Of a DNA stretch of 64,000 nucleotides, positions 17,036 through 25,528 are shown in pieces (the first letter of the stretch is position 1; each line of letters begins with the position of its first letter). The stretch spans positions 124,001 through 188,000 of the forward strand of contig NZ_DATCTF010000015.1 of the NCBI RefSeq assembly GCF_036568125.1, read 5' to 3'. Below the pieces are notes generated by a model. That model saw nothing but the letters and a program-made list of their open reading frames with translations. It was not told the DNA's origin and made no database searches. Source of the DNA: Magnetovibrio sp. GTDB lineage: Bacteria; Pseudomonadota; Alphaproteobacteria; Rhodospirillales; Magnetovibrionaceae. Made by a program: the position numbers and the translations under genes.

Positions 17036-18031
17036 TTAGGCGCGCATCACGAAGTCTTTTGACAGACCGCGCAGCACATCAATGTACTTTTTGCCCCACT
17101 CAACCATCTCTTCCAGACCTTCTTCCCAGGTGATTTCAGGCTCCCAGCCGATGTCGGCCTTAACGGCAGAACTATCGAGCCAATAGCGGGCATCCTGTCC
17201 CAGGCGGTCTCCCGTCACTTCACACAGATCCTCGAACGGCATGCCCAAGGCATCCGCGCACATCTCAACAACGCGACGGATCGACGTCGGCTCTTTGGGG
17301 CCGACGTTGTAAATTTTACCCAGCGGGGCTTTGTCGGCAACCATGAGGATGGCACGCGCCAAGTCGCGGTTGTGAATAAACGACTTTTCGGCGCGGCCAC
17401 CACCATGAAGCGGAAGTTTCTCGCCCGTAAGACCGCAGATGATCGATTTCGGGATGACGCGGTGCAATTGCTGGCCCGGACCATAAGCGTTGGACGGACG
17501 GATCACGTTCATCGGGAACTTCAGATGTTCGTGAACCGACATGAGATACATGTCGAACGCCACCTTGGAAGCCGCGTAAGGGCTGCTCGGCTTGATCGGC
17601 TCGTCTTCGTTGGTCGCGTGATCGACAGAGCCGTACATTTCGGACGTACCGATGTGGATGAAACGCTCCAAGTAATCGCGCTTCATCAGCTCTTCGCTCA
17701 GTTTTACCAAGGCAACGCAGTTGGTTTCAAAGAAGCGCCACGAGTTCTTCCACGACGCAGCCCCCTCACCTTGAGCGGCGAAGTTGATGATGACGTCGGG
17801 ACGCTCTTTGTCGAGCAGCTCCATAAGCAGATCGAGTTCATAATTGACGTGATATGCATGGTACGAATAACGGCTGTCGCCATCACCAACACCCAACGTG
17901 AAACATTCCAGCTTCGGTGTATTACGGCCAATGCTGATCACTTTTTCAGGATCAGCGTGGTCCAACAGATATTTCGACGTGTGCAGACCAAACGACCCGC
18001 CACCGCCAAGAACGACATACTTCTTTTTCAT
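17036..18031 (-). CDS. NDP-sugar 4,6-dehydratase-like extended SDR
   Basis: A 331-residue extended SDR. GGGGSFG (residues 9-15) binds NAD(P), HIGTSEMYG (127-134) carries the active-site Thr and Glu, and Y152/K156 (SPYAASK) form the catalytic pair. The TSE-x-YG motif resembles GDP-mannose 4,6-dehydratase; dTDP-glucose dehydratase has TDE. RPSNAYGPGQ and RAEKSFIHNRD complete the family signature. The product would be an NDP-4-keto-6-deoxy-sugar, a hub for branching or epimerisation. ATG 18031 has GGAGGAG upstream. Last gene of the 26275-17036 operon. Confidence 0.85.
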   Translation of the reverse strand: MKKKYVVLGGGGSFGLHTSKYLLDHADPEKVISIGRNTPKLECFTLGVGDGDSRYSYHAYHVNYELDLLMELLDKERPDVIINFAAQGEGAASWKNSWRFFETNCVALVKLSEELMKRDYLERFIHIGTSEMYGSVDHATNEDEPIKPSSPYAASKVAFDMYLMSVHEHLKFPMNVIRPSNAYGPGQQLHRVIPKSIICGLTGEKLPLHGGGRAEKSFIHNRDLARAILMVADKAPLGKIYNVGPKEPTSIRRVVEMCADALGMPFEDLCEVTGDRLGQDARYWLDSSAVKADIGWEPEITWEEGLEEMVEWGKKYIDVLRGLSKDFVMRA

Positions 18032-18057
18032 CCCTGCACTCCTCCAAAACACTTCAT

Positions 18058-18738
18058 TTATTGTGTAACGACCCAATCGGGGTCGGCTTCAATGATTGTC
18101 CAATAATAATCGCCGGTGTAACCGGCTTCAGCGAACATTTCGCGCCAAAAATCAAGATTTCCAAACGTCACCGCCGTAAGGACCCAGTCGAGAAACAAGT
18201 CCCGTTCGGAATCGTTGCGATACGCATCAACCTGAATGTACGACCGTCCCGGCGCAACGCGCTCAATTTCCTGGATCGCCTTGATGCAACGATCACGTTC
18301 CAGGTTATGCAAGACGTTGATGCACAACACAGCATCAAAGGAATCATCCTCGAACGGCAGTTCATCGGCGGTTCCCAGCATCAACTGGGCCTTGGTTTCT
18401 TCCGGCGCATGGTCCAAGGCGTATTGCGAAATGTCCATGCCAATGACCTCAAGCCCCGGACAGGCTTCGGTTAAGTCTTTGACCAGATAGCCTTTGGCGC
18501 AACCGATATCGAGCACCCGGTCACCTGGCTTCAGGTTGTAATGGCTGATGATTTCCTTCGCGATCGGCTGCCACCGACCATCGTACGTATAACCACCATA
18601 GCCCTGTTCCCGCGTGCCGTCGAAATATTCACGACCGAAACGCAAAGCTGCCGCACGATTTTCCTCTTGGCTTTTCTTGCGTTCAACAAGATTGCGCCGA
18701 GCTTTGGGGTACTGGTTTAAGAGGTTGATTTCAGCCAT
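18058..18738 (-). CDS. Class I SAM-dependent methyltransferase
   Basis: A 226-residue methyltransferase with motif I VLDIGCAKGYLV (SAM-binding), the acidic GMDISQYA after the second strand, and FDAVLCINVLHNL (post-I/motif IV). Sugar O- or C-methylation is the likely role because it lies between two nucleotide-sugar SDR genes. The conserved region begins about 80 residues in, after a basic helix. Starts at the ATG at 18738, overlapping the stop of the upstream gene by eight bases; the frame is open further up but has no family character there. Confidence 0.85.
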   Translation of the reverse strand: MAEINLLNQYPKARRNLVERKKSQEENRAAALRFGREYFDGTREQGYGGYTYDGRWQPIAKEIISHYNLKPGDRVLDIGCAKGYLVKDLTEACPGLEVIGMDISQYALDHAPEETKAQLMLGTADELPFEDDSFDAVLCINVLHNLERDRCIKAIQEIERVAPGRSYIQVDAYRNDSERDLFLDWVLTAVTFGNLDFWREMFAEAGYTGDYYWTIIEADPDWVVTQ

Positions 18739-19618
18739 CGTTGTGCGTTCCCTCTTGATCGTGGATTTGGCGCAAAGCGTCTGGCATTGGCGTGAAGCGG
18801 TAATGCGGGAACGCTTTGCGCAATGCTGTAACGTCGAAATGACGATAAGTGACGGGGTTGTTTCGCTCTTGATGGAGCACGTCCGACTGCGGCGTGAACA
18901 GTGACGCGACTTGACGCGCCAAGGCATCAAAGGTCACCGCCGTTCCAGTAGCAATGTTCAACACCCCGTTCGAGCCGTGACGGATCACCAAGGTCAACAA
19001 CTCCACGGCGTCGTCGATGAAGAGATGATCTCGCTTTTCCTCACCACCGCCGAACAATGTAATCGGACCGCCGCTTTGCGCCATGCGCCGAAAGCGGTTG
19101 GCGCCGTAGGAATTGTGCGTATCTCCCACGCCATAAAGCATTGTCACGCGCAGCACGGCCAAGTTATTTGCCACACTCTCGAACATCACCTCGCGAGCGC
19201 GATGCATGGTGCCGTACAAATCGTCGGGTTGGGCGCAAGTCTGCTCGGTAATGCGGCTCTGGCTCATGGGGTAGACTGCGTCGGAACTGATATAGACGAC
19301 GTGCTGTACCGGTTGGAGTTCCAGCGCATCGCAAACGGTCCGCGACATCGCCATGTTGGCCATGAACGTAGCCATGCCGCGACCTTTATCAGGCGTCAAC
19401 GCTGCTAGCATGACGACCGTGTCCGTCGGCTTCAACATACCCGCCAACTTCTCATGAGCGTCTGCATCCGTGAGGTCAAGATCTGCCGACGTCAAAGCCA
19501 GGACGGAAATGTCCAAGGTCCGCAAATGCCGCACTAAATTTGAGCCATAAAACCCGCGCGCACCAATCACCACCACGCGTTGGGGGGCTACAGGCTGCGG
19601 GTGAGTGTGTTGCAACAT
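18731..19618 (-). CDS. SDR-like NAD(P)-binding protein lacking the catalytic Lys
   Basis: A 295-residue extended SDR homologue with VVVIGARGFYGSN for cofactor binding and YISSDAVY for the active-site Ser. The YxxxK region reads DDLYGTMHRARE: Tyr is kept but the Lys position is His. It is clearly paralogous to the gene at 7446 (shared NRFRRM/FGxGEE/RDH blocks), where the Tyr is lost too. The pair may be a subfamily with a changed proton relay, or binders rather than catalysts. ATG at 19618. Lies 23 bases downstream of the dehydrogenase homologue in the operon. Confidence 0.85.
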   Translation of the reverse strand: MLQHTHPQPVAPQRVVVIGARGFYGSNLVRHLRTLDISVLALTSADLDLTDADAHEKLAGMLKPTDTVVMLAALTPDKGRGMATFMANMAMSRTVCDALELQPVQHVVYISSDAVYPMSQSRITEQTCAQPDDLYGTMHRAREVMFESVANNLAVLRVTMLYGVGDTHNSYGANRFRRMAQSGGPITLFGGGEEKRDHLFIDDAVELLTLVIRHGSNGVLNIATGTAVTFDALARQVASLFTPQSDVLHQERNNPVTYRHFDVTALRKAFPHYRFTPMPDALRQIHDQEGTHNDG

Positions 19619-19641
19619 TGTTCCAACGTCCGTTGGCGGCT

Positions 19642-20916
19642 CTACTGAGCCGGCTTGCCGAGAGTGATGCGTCGCAATCCAGCGGCGGCACACGTATTTG
19701 CATCCAAAACCGCATAGGGATCGATAACCAAGTCGCCCCGCATGGCGCTCTTAATATCAGCAGGATCAAGATCCTTGAATACCCCCCAAGGCGTCATGAT
19801 CGCAATCGCGTCGACATCCCGGCATGCATCCAATGGTGTTTCGGCATTTTGTCCGTTCGGATGCCACGCCGGGTCGAAATCAATGGCCGGGTCATATGCT
19901 TTTACCGCATAAGGTCCGATGTTGGCCAACATCGCCAGCGACGGTGAATTCTTAATGGAGTGCGTGTCTTCCTTATAGGTCAGCCCCAACACGCCGAGTT
20001 CGGCATCGGGATTGTCCTGAAACAGGTGCGCATGCAAGGTCCGCAACGCCCAGTCTTTGCGGTGCTTGCTGTTGGCGATCCACGCATGCACCACGCCTGC
20101 GTCGGAGCCGTGTTCGGCGGCCATGTTGCAAACGCTGGTCAAGTCGCGTTCAAGGTTTCCGCCAGCGATACCGAGACCTGGCTTGAGATAGCTGTATTGA
20201 CCGATGCGCCGATCGAGCTTCAATGCCGGCACGATTTCGGACCAATCGGCGCCGATGTTTTCGCACAGCTCAGCCATTGTGTTGGCGACGCTAACCGATG
20301 CCACCAAACACATGTTGATAGAAATTTTGGCCAACTCGGCACTTTCGTAGCGCATCGGCAAAATCGGGCAGTCGGCAGCGCCAAGTACTGCGGCAAAGGC
20401 CGCGGGCAAAGGTGTTTCAGGTTGCGCACAGCCGACGATGTAACGCTCTGGATGACGGGCACGTTCGATCGCGCAGCCAAACACCAAGGTTTCGACCTGA
20501 TAATACAGACGGTCCTTCGGGAACGCTAAGTCGCGGGTGAAGCCAGGGGGCACTTGGCACAGCACCACTAAGATGGCCGTATCGTTCAAATTCGCCGACA
20601 CCAGATCAATGATCGCACGGATTGGCGTCAAATCGCTTTGCCCTTTGTCGTCGGTGGGCACATCTGGTGCAATGTAAGCGACATCGCAACCCGCCAGATC
20701 TCCCAGATCTGCCGTAAAGCGGATATGGTCAGCATTCTTGGCAAGCATATCGTCGAGGCCCGGCTCTTGAACCGGCATCACACGATCATTCAGCGTGGCG
20801 ATCAAATCGGCATTGGGATCGAAACAGACAACGGGAAATCCCATATCGGCAACCGCGATAGCGGAATTGAGGCCCAGATGCGTCATTCCACAAAAGGCGA
20901 TCGTTGGCGTGCTCAT
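19642..20916 (-). CDS. UDP-glucose/GDP-mannose dehydrogenase homologue without catalytic Cys
   Basis: A 424-residue member of the nucleotide-sugar dehydrogenase family, which normally oxidises an NDP-hexose C6 alcohol to a uronate in two steps through a Cys thiohemiacetal. The N-terminal Rossmann start is diverged (GMTHLGL for GxGYVGL). K197 and N201 of the central helix (AELAKISIN) are in place. The GGSC-x-x-KD active-site loop reads GIAGGNLERDL, with Asn at 254 where Cys is expected. C-terminal LGLTYKEDTHSIKNSPS matches the UDP-binding domain. It may stop at an aldehyde, act as an epimerase-like enzyme, or be non-catalytic. ATG 20916 overlaps the upstream stop (ATGA). Confidence 0.85.
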   Translation of the reverse strand: MSTPTIAFCGMTHLGLNSAIAVADMGFPVVCFDPNADLIATLNDRVMPVQEPGLDDMLAKNADHIRFTADLGDLAGCDVAYIAPDVPTDDKGQSDLTPIRAIIDLVSANLNDTAILVVLCQVPPGFTRDLAFPKDRLYYQVETLVFGCAIERARHPERYIVGCAQPETPLPAAFAAVLGAADCPILPMRYESAELAKISINMCLVASVSVANTMAELCENIGADWSEIVPALKLDRRIGQYSYLKPGLGIAGGNLERDLTSVCNMAAEHGSDAGVVHAWIANSKHRKDWALRTLHAHLFQDNPDAELGVLGLTYKEDTHSIKNSPSLAMLANIGPYAVKAYDPAIDFDPAWHPNGQNAETPLDACRDVDAIAIMTPWGVFKDLDPADIKSAMRGDLVIDPYAVLDANTCAAAGLRRITLGKPAQ

Positions 20917-21866
20917 GATTTGGCGGCCTCTTTCAGTGCTTCCTGACCAAGTTGGCGAAGCGTTTTCTGCAGCCACAAATCATTGGACAGGTCAGTTTGC
21001 GTTCCCTCCAAACACTGGGCCCGGAAGTATTGATACTCAGCATCCCAGGTCGGATCGTCCTGGACCAGGGTGACGGTTTCCTCAGGCGGGCGGCCCGAGG
21101 GCAAAATACGTTTGCGCACGGTTAAACTGCTCGGTCCCCATTTACACAAGGAACGGATGTGCGCGGTTCCTTTTTCCGCCAAAATATCGCAGGTGAAATG
21201 ATTGCGCCATTGCAGCAGGGTCATTTCCAGCTCGATTTTAGGTTTCGAGCTATCGGACCCGATCACCACGTGATCGGGGGCTTTGTTCTCAAAACAACTC
21301 GCCGAAATGGCACGGAAATTGTCCCCCAAATCGCCGAACCAGAATTTTGCCGTGTCGAGCAGATGCGAGCCAAGGTCAGGCAGGACGCCATCCCCCTGAT
21401 CACGCCATTCAGATTCCCGCACCAAGCGCGCGGTCCCGTTACCGTAAAACATACGACAGCGATAGATTTCACCCAATTCACCCGATGCGATCAGATCGCG
21501 CATCCGCACATAATGCGGTTCAAAGCGGTGATTGTAGGCCGTCATGCAGTAGACGCCATTTTCCCGCGCGATAGCATCGAGCTTCATGATGTCCGCATCG
21601 TTTTCCGCCCACAAAGGCTTTTCAACGAGGACATGTTTACCGTTCAACAACAGGTAATTGAGCAAATCGACTTTGGGCTCGTCCGGAATGCACGCGATCG
21701 CCGCATCATAATCATCTAACGGCACGTCTTCGATGGAACGATAATCCGCGCCCTCTTTGACTGGGTCGACAGAGGCAACGAAATCTTCACCAGCCGCTTT
21801 TTTCCGCTTCGGGCCCTGAACGCCCATACCAATAACGACGACCCGGAATTTTCCTGAGTTTGTCAT
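20913..21866 (-). CDS. Gfo/Idh/MocA-family NAD(P)-dependent oxidoreductase
   Basis: A 317-residue protein with N-terminal Rossmann motif VVVIGMGVQG, the hallmark VLVEKP (catalytic Lys) near residue 84, and the C-terminal alpha/beta substrate domain with NHRFEP and LPDLGSHLLDTAKF (the His is usual in this family). In glycan loci such proteins oxidise or reduce nucleotide-sugar hydroxyl/keto groups, as in WlbA and related 3-dehydrogenases. Its start overlaps the HldE-like stop (TAATG) and its stop overlaps the next start, so it is tightly coupled in the operon. Confidence 0.85.
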   Translation of the reverse strand: MTNSGKFRVVVIGMGVQGPKRKKAAGEDFVASVDPVKEGADYRSIEDVPLDDYDAAIACIPDEPKVDLLNYLLLNGKHVLVEKPLWAENDADIMKLDAIARENGVYCMTAYNHRFEPHYVRMRDLIASGELGEIYRCRMFYGNGTARLVRESEWRDQGDGVLPDLGSHLLDTAKFWFGDLGDNFRAISASCFENKAPDHVVIGSDSSKPKIELEMTLLQWRNHFTCDILAEKGTAHIRSLCKWGPSSLTVRKRILPSGRPPEETVTLVQDDPTWDAEYQYFRAQCLEGTQTDLSNDLWLQKTLRQLGQEALKEAAKS

Positions 21867-23446
21867 TAGTCTTGGCCATGCCCCGAATGATCAAAATCCA
21901 CAAAACGCTGGGCTCGGTCGATTTGCTTGAGCACATCTTCCGGTGTGATTGGGAAATTGCCATCCACTTCGCACTCAGCGGCGGCCGCCATCGAGCCCAA
22001 AATCGTCGCAATCACGGACGAACCGGTAGCGATCATCGACAACGTCGCATAGGACAGCAAGGCATCCCCGGAGCCGACAGCATCGACCACCCGATCGACA
22101 AAGCTGTCGACGACAAAGAACGATTCGCTATCTTCATGCTCGTTGTTGGTGCATGTCAAAACGCCACGGTCGCCAAGTTTCAAGATCAGCGTTTTACACT
22201 GGCTCGCATCGTATAAAGACGAGGCCAGGGGGCGGATGCCCGAATCCTGATCCGCCAACGCAAACCGCGCCTCACGCTCGTTCGGGGTAATGAGATCAAA
22301 ACCCTTAAACTCGGTGATGTTGCCCCAACGGCTCGCGACTTGGCTATCAGCAACTTTAAAGACGTTTTCGGGCACGGCCTTCAAGAACGCGGGAATTGTG
22401 CGCTTGTTGAAAATACCGTGGCGGAAATCACTGTAAACAAGCGCATCGCAGGATGTTTTGGCGACGCGATCGGTGATTTCGGTCAAAATCTCATCATTGA
22501 TGGAATTGTTGTCCAAAGTATCGATCTTCAACAGGCGGTAACCGCCCGCGACGATGGCATTTTTGTTGGTGGTCGGTCGCGTGCGGTCGATCACGGCGTG
22601 GCACTCGACGCCAAATTCCGTCAGACCGTCAATCACAAAATTTTTGAATTGATCGTCACCCAAAACCGTCGTGAACGTCACGTCTGCCCCTGCGGCACGC
22701 AGGTGTTTGGCCACGACACCGGCGCCGCCGATATAATCCGTGCGCCCTTCGTAATGAACGCTCATGGTCGGGGTTTTCGTTTGGCCGCCGATCATTGCCG
22801 TCTGGGTGTAACTGTCCACGATCGTATCGCCGACCACATGAACCTTCAGCCCGGCCATTTTCTTCAACGCATCGCGCAAGCCGTCGAAAGTGAGCTCGTT
22901 CTTTTCCATCAACGTCATCAGCTTTTCCGTCTTAATCGACGGAGGCGCCAAATTGATCAGAGACGACGAGGAGTAAACAATGTCGCCCGGCGTGAAAATC
23001 ATTTCGCCGCCGTACTCGCTGAGAATGTCTGCCTCTTCCTGGGTTTTTTGCGGCAAACCGCCCGAAACGTACTCATAGCCTTTGGCGAAGAAATCCGGCT
23101 GCAAATAAGCCATGTTTTTCAGCGGCTTATCCTCATGATCAACGAGGACGTAATCGATCAGTTCAAACGCCGCTAAGTTCAGGGCACGCAGGTCTTCTGG
23201 CACGTGGGGGCGAAACTTGCCCTTGGTGATGTGCTTGTCGGCGGTGAGACTGGCGACGAGGATGTCGGCCTTGCTTTTTGCATAGATAAAGTGACGGACA
23301 TGACCTGGATGAACGACGTCAAAAACGCCGTGACACATGATGACTTTCTTCTCGCGAGGGTATGGCCCCAGAATTTCCCGTAGTTCTTCCGCAGTCTTAA
23401 TTTTATGTTTGTAGAGGTCGTTCAGAGAGGAAGCCATAGTCGTCAC
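21866..23446 (-). CDS. HldE-like bifunctional protein in swapped order (nucleotidyltransferase then PfkB kinase)
   Basis: A 526-residue fusion. Residues about 30-165 form a cytidylyltransferase-like domain: GVFDVVHPGH with the HxGH motif at 46-49, then an SSS-type loop near 159. Residues about 200-520 are a PfkB sugar kinase: GGAGVVAKHL (240-249), the DAVGSGDA anion hole with its base Asp at 461, and NEREARF. E. coli HldE (D-glycero-beta-D-manno-heptose 7-phosphate kinase and 1-phosphate adenylyltransferase) has the kinase first, so the order is reversed here. With the SIS isomerase and GmhB at 1804-2958 a full NDP-heptose route is present. Start GTG 23446 or ATG 23437. Confidence 0.85.
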   Translation of the reverse strand: MTTMASSLNDLYKHKIKTAEELREILGPYPREKKVIMCHGVFDVVHPGHVRHFIYAKSKADILVASLTADKHITKGKFRPHVPEDLRALNLAAFELIDYVLVDHEDKPLKNMAYLQPDFFAKGYEYVSGGLPQKTQEEADILSEYGGEMIFTPGDIVYSSSSLINLAPPSIKTEKLMTLMEKNELTFDGLRDALKKMAGLKVHVVGDTIVDSYTQTAMIGGQTKTPTMSVHYEGRTDYIGGAGVVAKHLRAAGADVTFTTVLGDDQFKNFVIDGLTEFGVECHAVIDRTRPTTNKNAIVAGGYRLLKIDTLDNNSINDEILTEITDRVAKTSCDALVYSDFRHGIFNKRTIPAFLKAVPENVFKVADSQVASRWGNITEFKGFDLITPNEREARFALADQDSGIRPLASSLYDASQCKTLILKLGDRGVLTCTNNEHEDSESFFVVDSFVDRVVDAVGSGDALLSYATLSMIATGSSVIATILGSMAAAAECEVDGNFPITPEDVLKQIDRAQRFVDFDHSGHGQD

Positions 23447-23447
23447 T

Positions 23448-24458
23448 TTACTTTGCGTCTTGATGCGGCGTCATATATTGGAACCAAGTCTTGGTCGCCG
23501 TAGCGATTGAATCGGGATCCCACAAGGGAGCCTCTTGCCAATAATCGATATTGTCGAGAATACGCTGAACGCCGTCCTCGAAAGAGACCTGAGGCTTCCA
23601 GTCCAATAACGATGTTATTTTCGAAATGTCAGCCCACGTGCAATCCGGTTCGCCCGGGCGCTTTGGGATATGGGTCTTTTCCCCACCCAACAGTTCCACC
23701 AAACGGTTCACGGTCTGTGGTTTGCCGGCACCAAGATTGAACACTTCGCCGGTCACGGCAGTATCCGCCGCACTCCAAAACGCTTCGGCGACGTCGGTCA
23801 CATAAAGGAAGTCACGTGATTGCTCGCCGTCACCTACGACCGTATAGGGCTTGTTCGCCAGCTTTTGACGCAAAAACACGCCGAATACGGCACCATAGGC
23901 ACCGGATGTGCGAGAGCGTGTGCCGTAAGCATTGAAAATGCGGATCGAGTTCACCGGCAGACCATACACTTCGTGCCAATGGAACAAAGCCTGCTCCCCT
24001 TGGTACTTACTCAAGGCGTATGGATATTTCGGTGTGATCGGATGATCTTCGCGGGTCGGCGTATCCGCCAAGCCATAACACGAGGACGAAGCCGCGTAGA
24101 CGACCTTTTCCACGCCCGCATTGCGCGATGCTTCCAACACATGAACCGTGCCGAGAACGTTGGCCGACATATATTCCATCGGCTGCTCGATCGAGGGAAC
24201 GATGTCGCCGATTCCCGCGAAATGAAACACATACTTCGCGCCCGCAAACAGGCTGTCGTTTGGTTCAATCTGTCGAATATCGCGCGTATCCAAAGTAACG
24301 TTCGGGTTACCTTGGTGGTGAGCGAGATTAAGCTCCCGCCCACCAATCAAGGAATCGATAACCCGGACCTGGAAGCCCCGCTCGACCAGAAGGTCGACCA
24401 TATGCCCCCCAATGAATCCCGCGCCGCCAGTCACAACGGCAATCGGCAAATCGGTCAT
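23448..24458 (-). CDS. NAD-dependent nucleotide-sugar epimerase/dehydratase
   Basis: A 336-residue extended SDR of the GalE/WbpP type. TGGAGFIGGH (residues 10-19) binds NAD, AASSSCYG carries the active-site Ser, and YPYALSKYQGE the catalytic Tyr and Lys. Later SIRIFNAYGTRSR and SRDFLYVTDVA are typical of UDP-GlcNAc/UDP-glucose 4-epimerases. Reaction is probably a C4 epimerisation of an NDP-hexose or heptose. The start overlaps the stop of the 24455 gene by four bases (ATGA) and its stop lies one base before the next gene. Confidence 0.85.
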   Translation of the reverse strand: MTDLPIAVVTGGAGFIGGHMVDLLVERGFQVRVIDSLIGGRELNLAHHQGNPNVTLDTRDIRQIEPNDSLFAGAKYVFHFAGIGDIVPSIEQPMEYMSANVLGTVHVLEASRNAGVEKVVYAASSSCYGLADTPTREDHPITPKYPYALSKYQGEQALFHWHEVYGLPVNSIRIFNAYGTRSRTSGAYGAVFGVFLRQKLANKPYTVVGDGEQSRDFLYVTDVAEAFWSAADTAVTGEVFNLGAGKPQTVNRLVELLGGEKTHIPKRPGEPDCTWADISKITSLLDWKPQVSFEDGVQRILDNIDYWQEAPLWDPDSIATATKTWFQYMTPHQDAK

Positions 24459-25456
24459 TTTGCACCAATCGCCTGCATGGTGCGGATATTGTAGTATTTG
24501 TTGTCTTCAAAGCTATCCGGAAGCTTGCCCGCTTCGAATGCCTGGCACAAATCCCGCACCGCATCTTCAACGGTGTGCTGAGGCTTGAAGCCCAACTGGT
24601 TTTTAATTTTATCCGAATTGATGTGGTAGGAACGCTTGTCGTTGCTTTCCGTAACCTCGATGGGAATCTCCCCCTTATCGGGGTACATTTCTTCCACAAC
24701 CGCCTTGACCGTCTGGGCGATTTCCATGATGGACATGTTCTGGAAGCCGACGTTGAAGCGCTCGTTGGCAACTTTTTCGTCAGGAGCCGTCATCAGAAGT
24801 TTGCAGGCGTCGCAGTAATCTTGGATGTGCAGGTTGGGACGCATTTGCTCCCCACCGAACACCGTAATCTTACCCTTATTAATAGCATGGTTGGTAAGGA
24901 TGTTCACCGACACATCAAGACGCTGGCGCGGGCCATAACCGCAAACCGTTGCCGGGCGGAACACCACGCCGACAAAATTGTCGTCAGTGTGTTTGAACAG
25001 CAGCGGTTCGCACATACCCTTGAATTTGTTGTACAGTGAGACCGGCAACAAGGGATGATCCTCAGTCACGTCGGGCTGATCGGATACACCGTAAACGGAG
25101 CTTGAAGACGCAAACACGAAACGCTTCACGCCCGCGGCTTTTGCAGCAATAACGATCGGCTCGAACGAGTCCAGATTGACCGTCGTCGACAACGCTTCAT
25201 CGAGATCGAAGCTGGCATCGTTGGAGATGCATGCCAAGTGCAAAACGATGTCTTGGCCCTTCAGAGCCTCGGCCACCTTCGGCGTATCGCGGACATCGCC
25301 TTGAATAACAGTCAGGTTGGGGTTGTCCAACGGCAGAAAGTCGTTGCCATACCACATGATGTCAAAAACGGTGACTTTATAGCCTTCGTCAAGAAGCTGG
25401 GGGACGAGAACGCTTCCGCAATATCCCGCGCCGCCAATAACAATTACATTTTTCAA
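24455..25456 (-). CDS. NAD-dependent epimerase/dehydratase-family protein
   Basis: A 333-residue extended SDR: IVIGGAGYCGS at the N-terminus, FASSSSVYG, and VSLYNKFKGMCE giving an intact Y-x-x-x-K. The middle FRPATVCGYGPRQRLD and RPNLHIQDYCDA blocks fit heptose or dTDP-sugar epimerases/reductases. TTG at 25456 is proposed because GAGAG lies eight bases before it and it puts the Rossmann strand at the N-terminus; a second TTG at 25489 would add 11 residues. Follows the transaldolase by 72 bases. Substrate not known. Confidence 0.8.
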   Translation of the reverse strand: MKNVIVIGGAGYCGSVLVPQLLDEGYKVTVFDIMWYGNDFLPLDNPNLTVIQGDVRDTPKVAEALKGQDIVLHLACISNDASFDLDEALSTTVNLDSFEPIVIAAKAAGVKRFVFASSSSVYGVSDQPDVTEDHPLLPVSLYNKFKGMCEPLLFKHTDDNFVGVVFRPATVCGYGPRQRLDVSVNILTNHAINKGKITVFGGEQMRPNLHIQDYCDACKLLMTAPDEKVANERFNVGFQNMSIMEIAQTVKAVVEEMYPDKGEIPIEVTESNDKRSYHINSDKIKNQLGFKPQHTVEDAVRDLCQAFEAGKLPDSFEDNKYYNIRTMQAIGAK

Positions 25457-25528
25457 GAATTTAGTCTCTCGTACTGAAGTTGGTGCCAATGAGGCCGCCG
25501 GGCCTCAGGATTTTGAAGACCTAGTCGC

